From Pseudomonadota bacterium (GTDB taxonomy: Bacteria > Pseudomonadota > Alphaproteobacteria > Rhodospirillales > 2-02-FULL-58-16), in NCBI GenBank assembly GCA_022567015.1, contig JADFHR010000039.1, forward strand, positions 1 to 16,980: a DNA stretch of 16,980 bases. The letters are read 5' to 3'. This document shows positions 6,489 through 13,291 of the stretch, piece by piece (the first letter of the stretch is position 1; every line of letters starts with the position of its first letter). Below the pieces are notes generated by a model. That model was not told where the DNA came from and searched no databases. It saw only the letters and a list, made by a program, of their open reading frames with translations. Made by a program: the position numbers and the translations under genes.

Positions 6489-7271
6489 ATGCCCAAGTTC
6501 GCCGCCAACCTGACGATGATGTTCAACGAGCTGGACTTCATGGACCGCTTCAAGGGAGCGGCGGACGCCGGGTTCAAGGGCGTGGAGTTCCTGTTCCCCT
6601 ATGCCTATCCGGCGGACGCGTTGAAGGACCGGCTGGCCCAACACGGCCTGGTCCAGGCGTTGTTCAACATGCCGCCCGGCGACTGGGACGCGGGCGAGAG
6701 GGGCATCGGCGCCCTCCCCGGCCGGGAATCCGAGTTCCGCGAGGGGGTGGAGAAGGCCATCGAGTACGCCCGCGCGCTCGATTGCCCGCTGGTGCACGCC
6801 ATGGCCGGACTGATGCCCGACGGCGCCGATGGGCAAAAGTACAGGGAAACCTACGTGGAGAACCTGCGCCTGGCGGCCGAGGCCTGCGCCGGGAACGGCA
6901 TCCGGCTGGTGATCGAGGCGATCAACACCCGCGACATTCCCGGGTACTTCCTGAACCGGCCGGACCAGGCGTTCGCGGTGATCGCGGAGGTGGCCAGCGA
7001 CAATCTGTTCGTGCTCTACGACATCTACCACGCACAGATCACCGAGGGATACCTGGCCGAGACCATCCGCGCCCATATCGACCGCATCGCCCATTTCCAG
7101 ATCGCCGGCGTGCCCGGCCGCCACGAGCCGGACGTGGGCGAAATCCACTACCCTTACCTGTTCGAGGTCGTGGATTCGCTTCCCTTTACCGGGTGGATCG
7201 GCTGCGAGTACCGGCCCAAGGCGGGAACCACGGAGGGGCTCGGCTGGGCCAGGGGATACGGGATCGGATAG
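6489..7271 (+). CDS. hyi: Hydroxypyruvate isomerase
   Basis: The protein has 260 residues, against 258 in E. coli Hyi, and is collinear with it. Conserved blocks are FAANLTMMFNELDFMDRF (4-21), GFKGVEFLFPY (28-38), PPGDWDAGERGI (62-73), VIEAINTRDIPGYFL (141-155) and GWIGCEYRPK (235-244). The metal-binding and catalytic Glu143 and Glu240 fall at the E. coli positions, and D178 in LYDIYH is also kept. Hyi interconverts hydroxypyruvate and tartronate semialdehyde in glyoxylate and glycerate metabolism, using a cytoplasmic xylose-isomerase-like TIM barrel. No tartronate semialdehyde reductase or glyoxylate carboligase is in the window, so it appears as a single gene here. Some OtnI-type relatives act on other keto acids, so exact substrate specificity is inferred. 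Confidence 0.88.
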   Translation: MPKFAANLTMMFNELDFMDRFKGAADAGFKGVEFLFPYAYPADALKDRLAQHGLVQALFNMPPGDWDAGERGIGALPGRESEFREGVEKAIEYARALDCPLVHAMAGLMPDGADGQKYRETYVENLRLAAEACAGNGIRLVIEAINTRDIPGYFLNRPDQAFAVIAEVASDNLFVLYDIYHAQITEGYLAETIRAHIDRIAHFQIAGVPGRHEPDVGEIHYPYLFEVVDSLPFTGWIGCEYRPKAGTTEGLGWARGYGIG

Positions 7272-7281
7272 CGCGCGGGGG

Positions 7282-7458
7282 CCGCGGGGACGTCCGCCGC
7301 ATACCGTAACCGGGGGGACACCCCCTTGTTCCCCCGGGGGCCGCGGGGGCGTCCCCCGCATACCGTAACCGGGGGGACACCCCCTTGTTCCCCCGGGGGC
7401 CGCGGGGGCGTCCCCCGCATACCGTAACCGGGGGGACACCCCCTTGTTCCCCCGGGGG
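7282..7458. repeat. Three tandem 59-bp GC-rich repeats between convergent genes
   Basis: Units span 7282-7340, 7341-7399 and 7400-7458. Units 2 and 3 are identical; unit 1 differs at two positions. Each unit contains potential hairpins. One is GCGGGGG-CGT-CCCCCGC (7343-7359 in unit 2); unit 1's two differences fall in its arms. A second pairs CCGGGGG with CCCCCGG (7369-7375 and 7390-7396). The array fills the space between the hyi stop and the stop of the minus-strand receiver gene, so it may act as a two-way transcription terminator or be a REP-like array. No T-run typical of intrinsic terminators is present. The unit length is not a multiple of three and the open frames across it look spurious. 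Confidence 0.9.
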
Positions 7459-7463
7459 CGCAG

Positions 7464-8018
7464 TCACGCGTCGAGCAGGGCCTCCACCTCTTCCTGGGAC
7501 AGGTTGGCGCCCTCGCCGTCCTCCACGGATTTTCGCCGTTCGGGGCCCTTGTAGTCGGACGATTCCCGCCGCCGGCGGTCGGGCCCGAAGTACCGCGGGG
7601 ACCGGATGAAGGGTCGTGGATGCTCGATGACGGCGGTGACGCGCGCCATCAGGGTCTTGGCGGACAACGGCTTGGCGATGAACTCGGTAATGCCGGCGTC
7701 GCGGGCCTCGACGACCCTCTGCTTTTCCGAATACGCCGTCATCATGATGATGGGGACGAAGGGGTTGAGGCTGTCCTTTCCGGTTCGCACCAGCCGTGTG
7801 AAATCAAGCCCGTCCAGGGGCTCCATCATCCATTCGGTAATAATGATGTCGGGGACGAGGTTCTGCATCGCCTTGAAGGCGTCGGCGCCGTCGTTGGCCT
7901 CGCTGAACTTCTCGGCGCCGAACACGTGCAGCACGTTCTTGATCAACGACCGCATGAAGGCGTTCGGGTCGACGATGAGGAAGCTGACGCTCTCCAGGCA
8001 CAGTTGGTTCTGTGTCAT
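7464..8018 (-). CDS. Stand-alone receiver-domain protein with Glu at the phospho-acceptor site
   Basis: The 184-residue protein has one CheY-like receiver (about residues 11-133) and a short basic tail with GPDRRRR (145-151) and GPERR (158-162). There is no output domain. Thr94 (MMTAYS) and Lys116 (AKP) of the active site are kept. The usual phospho-acceptor Asp is Glu62 in IIITEWMMEPLDG, and the usual acidic pair is reduced to D17-P18. Related alphaproteobacterial proteins, as remembered, have TDW here. Normal Asp phosphorylation is therefore unlikely, and Glu may mimic the active state. The start is supported by GGAGGC about 8 bases before the ATG at 8018. It lies 160 bp beyond the next receiver gene on the same strand, so co-transcription is possible. 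Confidence 0.85.
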   Translation of the reverse strand: MTQNQLCLESVSFLIVDPNAFMRSLIKNVLHVFGAEKFSEANDGADAFKAMQNLVPDIIITEWMMEPLDGLDFTRLVRTGKDSLNPFVPIIMMTAYSEKQRVVEARDAGITEFIAKPLSAKTLMARVTAVIEHPRPFIRSPRYFGPDRRRRESSDYKGPERRKSVEDGEGANLSQEEVEALLDA

Positions 8019-8178
8019 GGGGGCCGCCTCCGTTCAGCGCACCGTCGGACGGAAGGGGTGAGGCCGCGGGCCGCCGTCCGGGGCGGCGGCGTGGGAGCGC
8101 GCCGGTGCCGCCTTCGCGTCGGCCGAGGATTCCGGTTCCATGTCCATCACCCGGTCTATGGGTTTTTCCGTGCCGCGG

Positions 8179-9084
8179 TCAGGCCGACGCGAGGAGGTCT
8201 TCCGATTCCGGCGTCTTGATCGACAGGCCCGCGATCTTCTCCATCAGGGTTTCGCGGTCGAAGGGAACGATTATGTGGTCGTCGAAATGGGGCACCTGTT
8301 CGGCAATCGAAGGGAGCTCCATGGACGACGGGACGAGAAGGATGATGGGGAAGTCGATTTCCTGCTTTGCCTTCAGGGTCTTCACCACGAGCGGCGCCTG
8401 AAGATCGATGGAGTTGTAGGACATCAGCACCAGATCGGGAGACAGCAGTTCCCCCACCGTGTCGAGGAACCTCCTGCCGCTGTTCATCTCGATGACCGAG
8501 TGCCCATCGGCCGCCAGCGTTGCGGGGAGGTCGCCGAGGTCGACTTCGTCGTTGGTGACGGTCACGATGGTCAGGGGGTCGGACGGTTGGGATGACGATT
8601 CGGTGCTTTCGGCGGACGCCGGGCCGCCGTCCCCGGCGGGCGGTTCCTGGCCGGTCAGAACGCGGTAGAGCTTGACCAGGTGGCGCTGCTTCCGCGTCTG
8701 CATCCGGGTGACCTGCCGCAACCGCGACTCCACCATTGCCAGGAGCATCCCGAAGTCGACGGGTTTGGTCACATAGTCGTCTGCCCCCAGTTGCCGGCCG
8801 GCGATAATGTCCTTGCGGTCGGCGAGGGCGGAGAGGAAGACGAACGGCAGGTCCGCCAGCTCGGGATGGTTATCGCGCAGCGCCGTCAGCATCTCGTAGC
8901 CGTTCATCTCCGGCATGGTGATGTCGCACAGCACCAGGTCCGGTTTGTGTGCGGCGATCGCTTCCATGCCTTCCTTGCCGTTTACGGCCTCCATGGTTTC
9001 GTAACCCGCATCCCGCAGCTCCTCGACAATGTCGCCGCGGATGTCGGCTTCGTCTTCGACGCAAAGGATCAGGATCGTGGCCAT
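8179..9084 (-). CDS. Response regulator: canonical receiver plus degenerate second receiver
   Basis: The 301-residue protein begins with a complete receiver (about 1-122): acidic pair E10-D11, phospho-acceptor D54 in LVLCDITMPEMNG, S85 in FLSA and K107 in VTKP. A basic segment and a Ser/Glu/Pro-rich linker (about 125-168) follow. A second receiver-like fold (about 170-288) has S222 in PDLVLMSYNS where the Asp would be and IIVPFD instead of a KPF motif. This half should not accept phosphate and may serve in dimerisation or partner binding. No DNA-binding or enzymatic output is present. The start has GGAGA about 9 bases upstream. It begins 38 bp after the histidine kinase stop on the same strand, so it is the probable cognate regulator of that kinase. 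Confidence 0.88.
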   Translation of the reverse strand: MATILILCVEDEADIRGDIVEELRDAGYETMEAVNGKEGMEAIAAHKPDLVLCDITMPEMNGYEMLTALRDNHPELADLPFVFLSALADRKDIIAGRQLGADDYVTKPVDFGMLLAMVESRLRQVTRMQTRKQRHLVKLYRVLTGQEPPAGDGGPASAESTESSSQPSDPLTIVTVTNDEVDLGDLPATLAADGHSVIEMNSGRRFLDTVGELLSPDLVLMSYNSIDLQAPLVVKTLKAKQEIDFPIILLVPSSMELPSIAEQVPHFDDHIIVPFDRETLMEKIAGLSIKTPESEDLLASA

Positions 9085-9122
9085 GTTTCAGGTCTCCATG
9101 ATCTGGGCATTCCGCTCGGCGT

Positions 9123-12119
9123 TCAGGTGGCGAGCCTGCCTTTGACTGCGGTGAGCACGGGCGTGGCTCGGTCACCGGTTCCTTGGGCCGGCGCGCCGGC
9201 GTCGCGCAGGTCGATGGGCAGGCGCACGGTGAACACCGAACCCTGGCCCTCGACGCTGTCGACCTCGATGGTGCCCTTGTGCATTTCCACCAGTTTCTTG
9301 ACCAGGTTGAGGCCGATTCCGGTGCCGGTAATTCCGGTGGATGTGCGGGCGCGGAAGAAGCGCTCGCACAGGCGCGGGAGGTCGTCGGCGGGCACGCCTA
9401 CGCCGCGGTCGCGCACCGACACCGCGGCGAAATCGCCGTCCGTCCACCCCTTCACTTCTATATGGGGATCGTCGGGGGCATATTTGACCGCGTTCGACAG
9501 CAGGTTGGTGAGCACCTGGTCCAGCAGCTTCGGATCGGCGTGGATGTCTTCGGGAAGCCCCGCCACGTCGACGCGGATGTCGTGGAATTGCGATATCTCG
9601 GCCTGGCGCGCGCAGACCTCCCGGATCAGCCCCTTCAGGTCGCAGGACTGGCGTTCCATTCTGATGGTGCCGGCGTCCAGGCGCGACGCATAAAGGGTGC
9701 CCTCGATCAGCCCCGTCATCCGTTGGACGGCGGCGCGGATCTTGTCGGTGCGCGCAACCAGGTCCTCGGGCGTCACCCTGCCCTTGCGCCGGACCAGCCG
9801 TTGGGCGGCGCCGTCGATGATGGTCAGCGGGGTGCGGAACTCGTGGGACACCAGGGAGACGAAATCGCGCTGGAGCGTGTTGAGTTCCTGTTCCTTTTCC
9901 AGCGCCTGGGCAAGCTGTTCGGCCTGCCGCTGAACCTCCGCCGTGCGCTCCGCCACCTTCTCCTCCAGATGGTCCCGGTGGGCGGCGAGTTCCCGGCTCT
10001 TCTCTTCCAAGGCCTCCTGGGTGGCGCGCAGTTCCGTGACGCGTTCCCACAACGCCCGTTCCTTCGCCGTCAGCTCGGTCTCGGCGCGCTTGCGTTCGAA
10101 TACGCGTCCGAGCTGTGCTCCGATGTTGACAAGGACCTGCAACAACGACTGATCGGGCTGCAGAACCTGGCGCGAAAAGAACTCCAGGACCGCCACCACC
10201 TCCGAGCCCACCGGGACCGGCATGGCGATGCCGGTCCTGAGGCCGGCGTCGTCCGCCGCCTCGCCCCTCAGGAAGTCCGAGTCCTTGGTCAAATCCTCGA
10301 TCCACACGGGCTCTCCGCGGGCCAGCACGCGCCCAGGCAGGCCGATGCCCCAATTACATGCGGTTTGCTCTGTGACCTCCCGGAACGTGGCGAGCCGTTC
10401 GCCGTGGTCCAGGTGCCATAGGTCGGTTGGCACCAGCCGCTGGAGAGACTCCGAGGTGCGGATATAGGCGTGCCCCACCGGCCACCCGGTATACACGCAC
10501 ACCTTGTCCAGGCAGACCTGCATCACCTCGTCGACACTGGCGGCGGCGTTGGCGGCGACCGCGATGTCGTGCAGGAGCTCGACCAGGGCCGTTTTCTCCC
10601 GCAACGTTTTTTCCGCCTGCTTGCGTTCGGTGATGTCGCGGGTAATGCCGACGAAGAACTGATCGCCGTCTTCCTGGACCTCGGCATTGGCGACCGACAG
10701 CTCCATGGGAAACGTGGAGCCGTCCCTGCGTTGGCCGACGACCTCCCGGGGCGTGCCCATGATCTTGGCCTTTCCCGTGCGCAGGTAGCTGCCGATGTAG
10801 CCGTCATGGGCGCTCCGGTACGGCTCGGGCATGAGCATGCTGATATTCCTGCCCACCGCCTCCATCACGCTATAGCCGAACGTGCGCTCGGCCGCGGGGT
10901 TGAACGATTGGATGGTGCCGCTGCGGTTGATGGTGATGGTCGGATCTGCGGCGACGTTCATGAGCACGCTGATCCGTCTGTTGACACGGCGCAGATCGCG
11001 CGTGCGTTTCTCGACAATATGCTCGATCAACTGCGCGCGGCGGTGCTGGCGCAGCATGTAGGCGGACAGGGCGCCGGTGAGCGCCAGTCCGGCCAGCAGT
11101 ACGAACAGCGGAAAATAATGGTTGTGCAGGCTTGCAATAAGGGCCGGCGTCGGCCTGAAGACGGCGGTCCAGTCGCGGCCGCCCACGCGTATGGGCACCA
11201 CCGTGTCCAGTCCGTCATGGGCGCCGTCGTCCGCCACCCGGTCCGCGCCGTCGGCGCCCGCCCTGGCCGGGCGTTGGTGAAGGAATCGCTCTTTCGGACC
11301 GGCGCTTTCGTCGAACAGGGAAAGGTTGAAATCCTTTGACAGCGGCACCTGCCGCAAGGCTGCCTCGACCATGTCGCCGATCCGGAACACACCGAGCGCA
11401 AAGCCCGCGAGGTCGTCCCGGCGCTGTTCGGGCGTTCCCGCGGCAAGGCCGTTCCGGTAGATGGGCACAAAGACGAGAAAGGCATACTGAGCGCCCGTTT
11501 CCTGCACCAGGCGGATGCGGGCGGTGGCGACCGGCCGTCCGCTGTCGCGCGCCCGCTCCAGGGCTTTCAGACGCTTCGGGTTCGATCCCAGGTCAAAGCC
11601 GAGGGCCTTCCTGTTCCCGTCAACAGGCTCCACAAAAAAAACCGGGAAATATTGTTCCCGCAGCCCGGCGGTGACCAGTTCTCCGTCGTCCGAGTGTTCG
11701 GTGAACCGGAAGCCGGGAAAGCCGTCCCTGCGCGCCGCCTTTTCGTAGGCAGTGCGGTCCGCCGCCCGCACCCGTGGGATCCACTCCAGGGCCTGAATGC
11801 CCGGACGGCGTTCCAGAATGGTCCGGACGAAGAGTCGAAACTCTCCGCGATCGACGACCGTGGACGCGGCATAGAGCGCACCTATGGATCGAAGTTCGTC
11901 GACGTACATTTCCGGAATATGGGCCAGAACCCCTCCGTAGGTAATGGCGCGATCTTCCAGTTTGTAGCGAAGGCGGTCCTCTTCCCATTGGCGGACGAGG
12001 CTGGACGCCGCCAGGGAGATGCCGATTCCGACGATTGCCACGACAACGGCAGGAAGGAGCTGGCCGGTAAGAGCCGTCATGCCTATTGTTCCGGGGACCG
12101 AAGTCTTCACCGCACCCAT
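9123..12119 (-). CDS. CHASE-PAS-GAF sensor histidine kinase
   Basis: This 998-residue inner-membrane kinase has TM1 (about 20-42), a periplasmic CHASE sensor (about 75-300, with VDELRSIGALYAAS, LEWIPRV and FPVFFVEP), TM2 (about 334-356), PAS (about 381-500, with FNPAAERTFGY and GITRDITERKQ), GAF (about 512-677), a long coiled coil (about 677-752), HisKA with H759 in SHEFRTPL, and HATPase_c with TNLLSN (871-876), DRGVGVP (904-910) and GTGIGLNL (932-939). CHASE domains bind small extracellular ligands; the ligand here is unknown. It lacks a receiver, so phosphate should go to the adjacent protein at 8179-9084. GGAG lies 7 bases before ATG 12119; an alternative ATG is 13 codons inward. The C-terminal half is close to that of the second kinase at 13292. 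Confidence 0.9.
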   Translation of the reverse strand: MGAVKTSVPGTIGMTALTGQLLPAVVVAIVGIGISLAASSLVRQWEEDRLRYKLEDRAITYGGVLAHIPEMYVDELRSIGALYAASTVVDRGEFRLFVRTILERRPGIQALEWIPRVRAADRTAYEKAARRDGFPGFRFTEHSDDGELVTAGLREQYFPVFFVEPVDGNRKALGFDLGSNPKRLKALERARDSGRPVATARIRLVQETGAQYAFLVFVPIYRNGLAAGTPEQRRDDLAGFALGVFRIGDMVEAALRQVPLSKDFNLSLFDESAGPKERFLHQRPARAGADGADRVADDGAHDGLDTVVPIRVGGRDWTAVFRPTPALIASLHNHYFPLFVLLAGLALTGALSAYMLRQHRRAQLIEHIVEKRTRDLRRVNRRISVLMNVAADPTITINRSGTIQSFNPAAERTFGYSVMEAVGRNISMLMPEPYRSAHDGYIGSYLRTGKAKIMGTPREVVGQRRDGSTFPMELSVANAEVQEDGDQFFVGITRDITERKQAEKTLREKTALVELLHDIAVAANAAASVDEVMQVCLDKVCVYTGWPVGHAYIRTSESLQRLVPTDLWHLDHGERLATFREVTEQTACNWGIGLPGRVLARGEPVWIEDLTKDSDFLRGEAADDAGLRTGIAMPVPVGSEVVAVLEFFSRQVLQPDQSLLQVLVNIGAQLGRVFERKRAETELTAKERALWERVTELRATQEALEEKSRELAAHRDHLEEKVAERTAEVQRQAEQLAQALEKEQELNTLQRDFVSLVSHEFRTPLTIIDGAAQRLVRRKGRVTPEDLVARTDKIRAAVQRMTGLIEGTLYASRLDAGTIRMERQSCDLKGLIREVCARQAEISQFHDIRVDVAGLPEDIHADPKLLDQVLTNLLSNAVKYAPDDPHIEVKGWTDGDFAAVSVRDRGVGVPADDLPRLCERFFRARTSTGITGTGIGLNLVKKLVEMHKGTIEVDSVEGQGSVFTVRLPIDLRDAGAPAQGTGDRATPVLTAVKGRLAT

Positions 12120-12209
12120 ACACGCACTCCGCCGGGAGACCGCCGCCCCTCTGCCATGGCGCCGCGACCTCCTTTGCCCGCGGCGGCCACCAGCATCTTT
12201 TAGGACAGA

Positions 12210-12345
12210 TGTTTGACAAAAGTTCCACTATTAGAGATAGTCCCGGGGTCGATGGATTTTGTATTATTCTAAGGTGTTAGCTTTCTGGAGTGGCTATCCG
12301 GGGGGGCGTGGGGCCGTCATTTGTTCCTTTTTTCTTTGCGTGGCG
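12210..12345. promoter_or_regulatory. AT-rich upstream module, copy 1 (shared with second kinase gene)
   Basis: This lies in the divergent gap between the CHASE kinase and the coiled-coil gene. It contains ACTATTAGAGATAGT (12227-12241, 5-bp inverted arms) and TTGTATTATTCTAAGGTG through GTTAG (12259-12280). The latter matches 18 of 22 bases of 16595-16616 upstream of the second kinase. TTGACA at 12213-12218, 17 bases before GATAGT, could be a plus-strand promoter toward 12656. The other strand would face the kinase. Similarity seems to continue to about 12345 (GGCCGTCATTTGTTCC). The role, operator or promoter, is inferred from position and conservation. Confidence 0.6.
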
Positions 12346-12655
12346 GGGCAATTGTGAGCGCACAGGGCGGCCGTTGGCGGGGCGATGGCACGGCGGGAAC
12401 GGGGCAGGCCTAACCCTTACGGATCGGCCGTAACCCATGCGCATAGTAAAATTGGCCCGGACGGGGTCCCATCTTGGTTGCATGATGGGGAGTATAAAAA
12501 CCGTGGGAGGAAGGGACGGGGGGCGAAACCGGTTGGCGGTTGTCTGCGGTAGGTCCGTTCCCCTTTCGGGGAGCACTCGACACCGCGTGTATGGCCCGTG
12601 GGCATACCTGTTCCCCGGGGCGCATCCCTGATCCGGACAAGGACGGCCGGGGCGC
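12346..12655 (+). other. Long non-coding stretch upstream of the coiled-coil gene
   Basis: About 310 bases precede the ATG at 12656. A 6-bp inverted repeat TTACGG-N5-CCGTAA is at 12417-12433, and a CCCC-TTTC-GGGG hairpin is near 12560-12572. If the promoter candidate at 12213 is real, this would form most of a leader of about 400 bases. No known riboswitch was recognised. Open frames here have no recognisable product. Confidence 0.4.
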
Positions 12656-13189
12656 ATGAACAAAACGGTGATGGCGAAACTGCTGGGGGCCGACCCCTGC
12701 TCCGGCTGTCCCAACAAGGAGGGCATCGAGTCGCTGTTCTCCAATGTCACGGAGGTATTGAGCCACACGCAACATGAACTCTGGGCTGCCAATGTAGAGA
12801 TCGCGTTGCAGAAGAAGTACGTCGAGGAAATCGGGACCACCCTGGACACGGCGCTGGACGAACTGGAAAAAGGTCTGGAATGCCGGGACACATTGGAGAC
12901 GAAACTTGCGAGCGCACCTACGCACGAAGAGGTGGCTGACCTGCAGCGCAGGCTGGAGGAGGCCGAAACCGAGATTGCCCGGCTTTGGATGCACCTCAAC
13001 AATGCGCGGGATCGCGTCCGTACGATAAGGGACACGGTGCGCGAGGCGGAGGCCATGTTGGCCGTCCCGGTGGACACTGATGACGTGGAACCGAAGGGCG
13101 GCCCGCGGAAAATTAGGGGCGGCCCGCTGGCCGACGAGACCGCGCGTTACAACATTGGACGTGAATTACTGCGGGGAAGGCCCGATTGA
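12656..13189 (+). CDS. Hypothetical coiled-coil protein with N-terminal CSGC motif
   Basis: The 177-residue product is not recognised. It begins MNKTVMAKLLGADPCSGCPNKEGIESLF, with a CxxC pair (Cys15 and Cys18) next to Pro and Lys. A long Glu/Arg/Leu-rich helical region follows (about 40-145, for example EEVADLQRRLEEAETEIARL) that should form a coiled coil. The tail is flexible and carries a near-repeat GGPRKI/RGGPLA. No signal peptide or membrane span is seen, so a soluble cytoplasmic protein is expected. The Shine-Dalgarno sequence is weak (AAGGA 13 bases upstream), and the Met at codon 6 is an alternative start. It is alone on the plus strand between two related kinases, divergent from one and convergent with the other, which suggests but does not show a signalling link. 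A coding origin is supported by its length and composition, not by homology. Confidence 0.6.
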   Translation: MNKTVMAKLLGADPCSGCPNKEGIESLFSNVTEVLSHTQHELWAANVEIALQKKYVEEIGTTLDTALDELEKGLECRDTLETKLASAPTHEEVADLQRRLEEAETEIARLWMHLNNARDRVRTIRDTVREAEAMLAVPVDTDDVEPKGGPRKIRGGPLADETARYNIGRELLRGRPD

Positions 13190-13291
13190 CGGCCTTGCCT
13201 CCGGCTGCTTGCGATCGCCGGCCCCGGGTGCGGTCCCCGCGCTGCGGATTTTCCGGATAAACCAGGGGTCGGCTTTCCATGATCCCGGCGT

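Noticed and set aside
12387..12404. TGGCACGGCGGGAAC as a sigma-54 promoter
   Set aside because: The -24-like TGGCACG is present, but the required TTGC-like -12 element at the correct spacing is missing.
12355..12415. GCGCACAGGGC resembling the start of a c-di-GMP-I (GEMM) riboswitch
   Set aside because: The downstream consensus (AAACC, the GACGCAAAGCC segment and the tetraloop receptor) is absent.
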